Assembly (NCBI GenBank): GCA_018882625.1
Contig: VERO01000001.1
Coordinates: 1 to 36,401 of the forward strand
Direction of reading: 5' to 3'
DNA: 36,401 nucleotides
Source: Phycisphaerales bacterium
Lineage (GTDB): Bacteria > Planctomycetota > Phycisphaerae > Phycisphaerales > SM1A02
In this document: positions 34,601 to 36,401 of the stretch, piece by piece
How positions within the stretch are numbered: position 1 is the stretch's first letter
Layout of the letters: each line of letters starts with the position of its first letter
Notes under the pieces: model-generated
Seen by the model: only the letters and a program-made list of their open reading frames with translations
Databases searched by the model: none
Told to the model about the DNA's origin: nothing
Program-made: the position numbers and the translations under genes

Positions 34601-36401
34601 ACCGAGATCTGCGACGGCTCCAACCTGGACGAGGACTGCGACGGGTATGCGGACGACCTCGACACGGTCGGCGGCGCGTCCGGCAAGGTGACCTACTACG
34701 TCGATGGCGATAGCGATGGCTACGGCGCGGGAGCAGGCACGGACTACTGCGACCCGCCTGTCAACACCTCGACGATCGCCGGCGATTGCAACGACTCTTA
34801 CGCCTACATCAGCCCGGTCGGCACCGAGGTGTGCGACAGCTACGGCACGGCGCGCGACGAGGACTGCGACGGGTACGCGGACGACGCGGACCCGCAGGCC
34901 AGCTCGATCGGGAACCGCTCCACGTGGTACCGCGACTCGGACAACGACGGCTACGGCACTGCATCGGTGACGGACCTCCGCTGCGACGCAGGCACCGGCT
35001 CAGACGGCTACTCGTACATTGCCAACAGCGCGGACTGCGATGACACCACCGCCACCCGCGACCCTGGCAACGAGGAGGTCTGCGATGGCCTCGACGTGGA
35101 CGAGGACTGCGACGGGTATGCCGACGACGCCGACCCGCAGGCCAGCTCGATCGGGAACCGCTCGACGTGGTACCGCGACTCGGACAACGACGGCTACGGC
35201 GTGCTCGGCGTTACGGCGCAGCGCTGCGACGCGGGCACCGGCAGCGACGGCTACTCGTACATCGCCAACAGCACGGACTGCGACGACACGACCGCCACCC
35301 GCGACCCTGGCAACGCTGAGGTCTGCGACAGCTCCAACCTCGACGAGGACTGCGACGGGTACGCGGACGACCTCGACGTGGGCGGCGCGTCAGGCAAGGT
35401 GCCCTACTACACCGACATCGATGGCGACGGCTATGGCGTCACGACAAGCGTGGTGGGCACGTTCTGCGACGGCGGGGCAAGCCGCTCTGCCTTGGCCGGC
35501 GACTGCAACGACGCGTACACGTACATCAGCCCCGCGGGCACCGAGGTGTGCGACAGCTACAGCCCTGCGCGTGACGAGGACTGCGACGGTCTCTCTGACA
35601 ACGCCGACCCCTCGGCCCTCGACTCAGGCAAGAGCAACTTCTACCTCGACGGCGACCGCGATGGCTACGGAGCCGGCAACGCCGAGCGCTTCTGCGACCT
35701 GCCCGCCAAGTACTCATCCAACCCCGATGACTGCAACGATACGAACGCCGGCATCAGCCCAGGCGACGCGGAGATCACGGCGGACGGCATTGATCAGAAC
35801 TGCGATGGCTCCGAGATCTGCTTCGAGGATCTCGACAGCGACGGCTACCGCACCGGCATCACCCGCGTGTCCGTCGACTCCGACTGCGACGACCTGTTGG
35901 AGGCCCTTGACTCCGATCCCGGCGGCGACTGCGATGACGCATACTCGTACATCAGCCCGGCGGGTGCCGAGGCATGCGATGCCTACACGCCCGCGCGCGA
36001 CGAGGACTGCGACAACCTCACCGACGACGCGGATCTGGGCGGCGCGAGCGGCAAGGTGACCTACTTCGCCGACTCCGACTCCTTCGACTCGCTGCGCCCC
36101 GGACAGTCGGTGGTGGACACCTTCACCTACACGATCCGCGACTCGTTCGGCGCGCTCAGCACGGCGACGGTGAGTGTCACGGTGACTGGCGCCAACGAGG
36201 GCCTCACCATCATCGGCACGCGCCGTGGCGACCTCAACCTCAACGGCACCGAGGGCAACGACGTCATCTACGGCCGCCAGGGTGGCGACGTGGTCGATGG
36301 CCGCGGCGGCGCCGACCGCATCTTTGGCGGCCAGGGCCATGACAAGCTCTATGGCGGCGCCGGCAATGACGAGGTGCAGGGCGGCAACGGCCGCGATACG
36401 C
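31622..36401 (+). CDS. Giant secreted protein: NHL-like propeller, MopE-like repeats, VCBS remnant, RTX (partial)
   Basis: One open frame runs from ATG 31622 past the window end (1593 codons seen). A signal peptide ends near APSRADI (about residue 45). Residues about 50-330 are an NHL/SMP-30-like propeller (LAIGPDGNLYIGN, LAIAPDGRLYVSD). From about residue 340 come 15 MopE-type repeats: DxDxDGYG, a DC(D/N)D loop, a P-G-x-E-x-C-D turn and an (N/E)(N/D)CDG loop, as in the copper- or calcium-binding MopE/PF11617 motif. A 16th repeat stops at FADSDS (residue 1487) and runs straight into the second half of a VCBS-like domain (FDSLRPGQSVVDTFTYTI). RTX calcium repeats (GGAGNDEVQGG) follow to the edge, pointing to type I secretion or a calcium-rich surface location. 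The product is probably an adhesin or matrix protein. Confidence 0.87.
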   Translation, partial: MFRTPRQHHPSGSESSWWAWSVRRLAVGLLAISGAFSASSAPSRADIIFATGKSTGDLIRYDSQDPVGTRTVLASGTLSAPSALAIGPDGNLYIGNAGNGTTIAPSIVRLSVGTGTFTTVHTFSSYDIVPGSMVFQGSALLVGRDPDSGNAGPVVRLTNVTGGTVTVSNYTSGGNLVSSPGLAIAPDGRLYVSDQTWNLLSLVASGPVKRFDASGAFVDEVIADGASGLQGPAGMVIGGNQLFTASYMNGGVLATSLVSGATTSFASAGAPFEARALTLLADGSLLAGSGVDGSIRRFGSGGALLETFATDIGPIGGLAAVVPNGPSECPNEPGAASIFVGVDSDGDDYCSTASGGTDCDDGANDVYPGAPELCGNVGFNNDCDNAGASDDQTPFVLHRDVDGDGYGDVNVFHPQFVIDCASNWPGYVNDRNDCNDNDRYVNPSAAEICDGIDNNCSNSIDENQSNIDYYADTDDDGFGAGARVGSFCSEAAARVRLSNPTGNYSTTSDDCGASDSAVYPGAPENCANLGTNNDCDGYNDETEVIAAGAGDLQTFYADADGDGYGSQSDTTGSPFCSRPSGRSATNNDCNDTYGAGAPINPGAAETCNGIDDDCDGTADDGLPSSDYYVDGDDDGYGTGTSLGSYCSEAAARVRLGNPSGNYSTRSTDCADGDAARNPSAAETCNGIDDDCDSSPDDGLPSSAYYVDGDDDGYGTGTSLGSYCSEAAARVRLGNPSGNYSTASTDCDDASAAARPGLPEICADYGTDNNCDGDRYDYDNTAPDLIRFHQDLDGDGYGVAGGFSVEACETPEPANRWATRTGDCNDSYAYISPLGAEVCDSYSTARDEDCDGYADDLDTAGGASGKVDYFTDTDGDGYGTGSAQSRCDQPASTSAFAGDCNDSYAYISPVGTEVCDSYSTARDEDCDGYADDLDAQASSIGNRSTWYRDSDSDGYGALNVTAERCDAGTGSDGYSYIANSTDCDDTNAARDPGNTEICDGSNLDEDCDGYADDLDTVGGASGKVTYYVDGDSDGYGAGAGTDYCDPPVNTSTIAGDCNDSYAYISPVGTEVCDSYGTARDEDCDGYADDADPQASSIGNRSTWYRDSDNDGYGTASVTDLRCDAGTGSDGYSYIANSADCDDTTATRDPGNEEVCDGLDVDEDCDGYADDADPQASSIGNRSTWYRDSDNDGYGVLGVTAQRCDAGTGSDGYSYIANSTDCDDTTATRDPGNAEVCDSSNLDEDCDGYADDLDVGGASGKVPYYTDIDGDGYGVTTSVVGTFCDGGASRSALAGDCNDAYTYISPAGTEVCDSYSPARDEDCDGLSDNADPSALDSGKSNFYLDGDRDGYGAGNAERFCDLPAKYSSNPDDCNDTNAGISPGDAEITADGIDQNCDGSEICFEDLDSDGYRTGITRVSVDSDCDDLLEALDSDPGGDCDDAYSYISPAGAEACDAYTPARDEDCDNLTDDADLGGASGKVTYFADSDSFDSLRPGQSVVDTFTYTIRDSFGALSTATVSVTVTGANEGLTIIGTRRGDLNLNGTEGNDVIYGRQGGDVVDGRGGADRIFGGQGHDKLYGGAGNDEVQGGNGRDT
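33431..33892 (+). repeat. Tandem 231-base repeat within giant gene
   Basis: Two adjacent copies of a 77-codon unit (33431-33661 and 33662-33892). Both encode ETCNGIDDDCD, then GLPSS, YYVDGDDDGYGTGTSLG, and a YCSEAAARVRLGNPSGNYST segment. Most DNA differences between the copies are synonymous third-position changes, so the protein is kept by selection or the copies are recent. Confidence 0.75.
34061..36060 (+). repeat. Alternating repeat units within giant gene
   Basis: Two near-identical unit types alternate. Type one (DCNDSYAYISPxGxEVCDSY, then ARDEDCDGYADD) starts near 34082, 34310, 34781, 35497 and, degraded, 35923. Type two (QASSIGNRSTWYRDSDxDGYG, then RCDAGTGSDGYSYIANS) starts near 34424, 34894 and 35137. 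All are in the same reading frame. The regular array is a likely site for copy-number change and for assembly error. Confidence 0.75.

Noticed and set aside
33431..36060. Regular repeats that could suggest a CRISPR array
   Set aside because: The repeats are long, in frame and encode MopE-like calcium loops; there are no short palindromic repeats with unique spacers.

Overview
This is a G+C-rich bacterial window with the marks of a planctomycete of the Phycisphaerae type. The evidence is four secreted proteins with paired dockerin-like calcium repeats ending in LLAAWG or a close variant, one protein with a PEP-CTERM-like tail (PAPGAVALLG then RRRR), many signal peptides, and short overlapping gene pairs. 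The lineage is inferred from these protein styles; there is no marker gene in the window.

Layout. 2-3731 (minus): two half-transporters forming a probable heterodimeric ABC exporter with one degenerate ATP site. 3784-7691: a secreted protein of unknown function coupled to an M60-type zinc metalloprotease. 7633-10242: a SAM methyltransferase, an acyl-CoA dehydrogenase and a CoxG-like lipid-binding-fold protein. 10325-14242: a four-gene, stop/start-overlapping cassette of methyltransferase, FAD oxidoreductase, type III polyketide synthase and a divergent CutC. 14266-17113: phosphoserine aminotransferase, YjbQ and a GT87-like membrane protein. 17119-20810: a small membrane protein, an OsmC-family protein, a dockerin-tailed secreted protein, a PEP-CTERM-like protein and a YcfL-like lipoprotein. 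20985-27012: an unknown conserved-looking protein, a kinase-fold/P-loop fusion, a dockerin-tailed alpha/beta hydrolase, a Cdd1-type helix-hairpin-helix protein, an SGNH hydrolase and an EI24/CysZ-like membrane protein. 27032-31227: a coupled pair of CBM2- and dockerin-bearing polysaccharide-active enzymes (a GH18 chitinase-like enzyme and a barrel enzyme I cannot place). 31291-31364 (minus): tRNA-Val(CAC). 31622 to the window end: a giant secreted protein with an NHL-like propeller, 15 MopE-like calcium or metal repeats plus a truncated 16th, a half VCBS domain and RTX repeats, cut by the window edge.

How it fits together. Much of the window serves the cell surface: export, secreted hydrolases for chitin-like or cellulose-like polymers and glycoproteins, and large calcium-dependent repeat proteins. 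The polyketide cassette probably makes a methylated and oxidised or reduced aromatic or pyrone product. A recurring regulatory pattern is a TANNNT-type -10 motif (often CTAGNNT) placed 5-10 bases before a start codon, which suggests that leaderless transcripts are common here. At two divergent gene pairs the -10 motifs of the two strands lie on top of each other.
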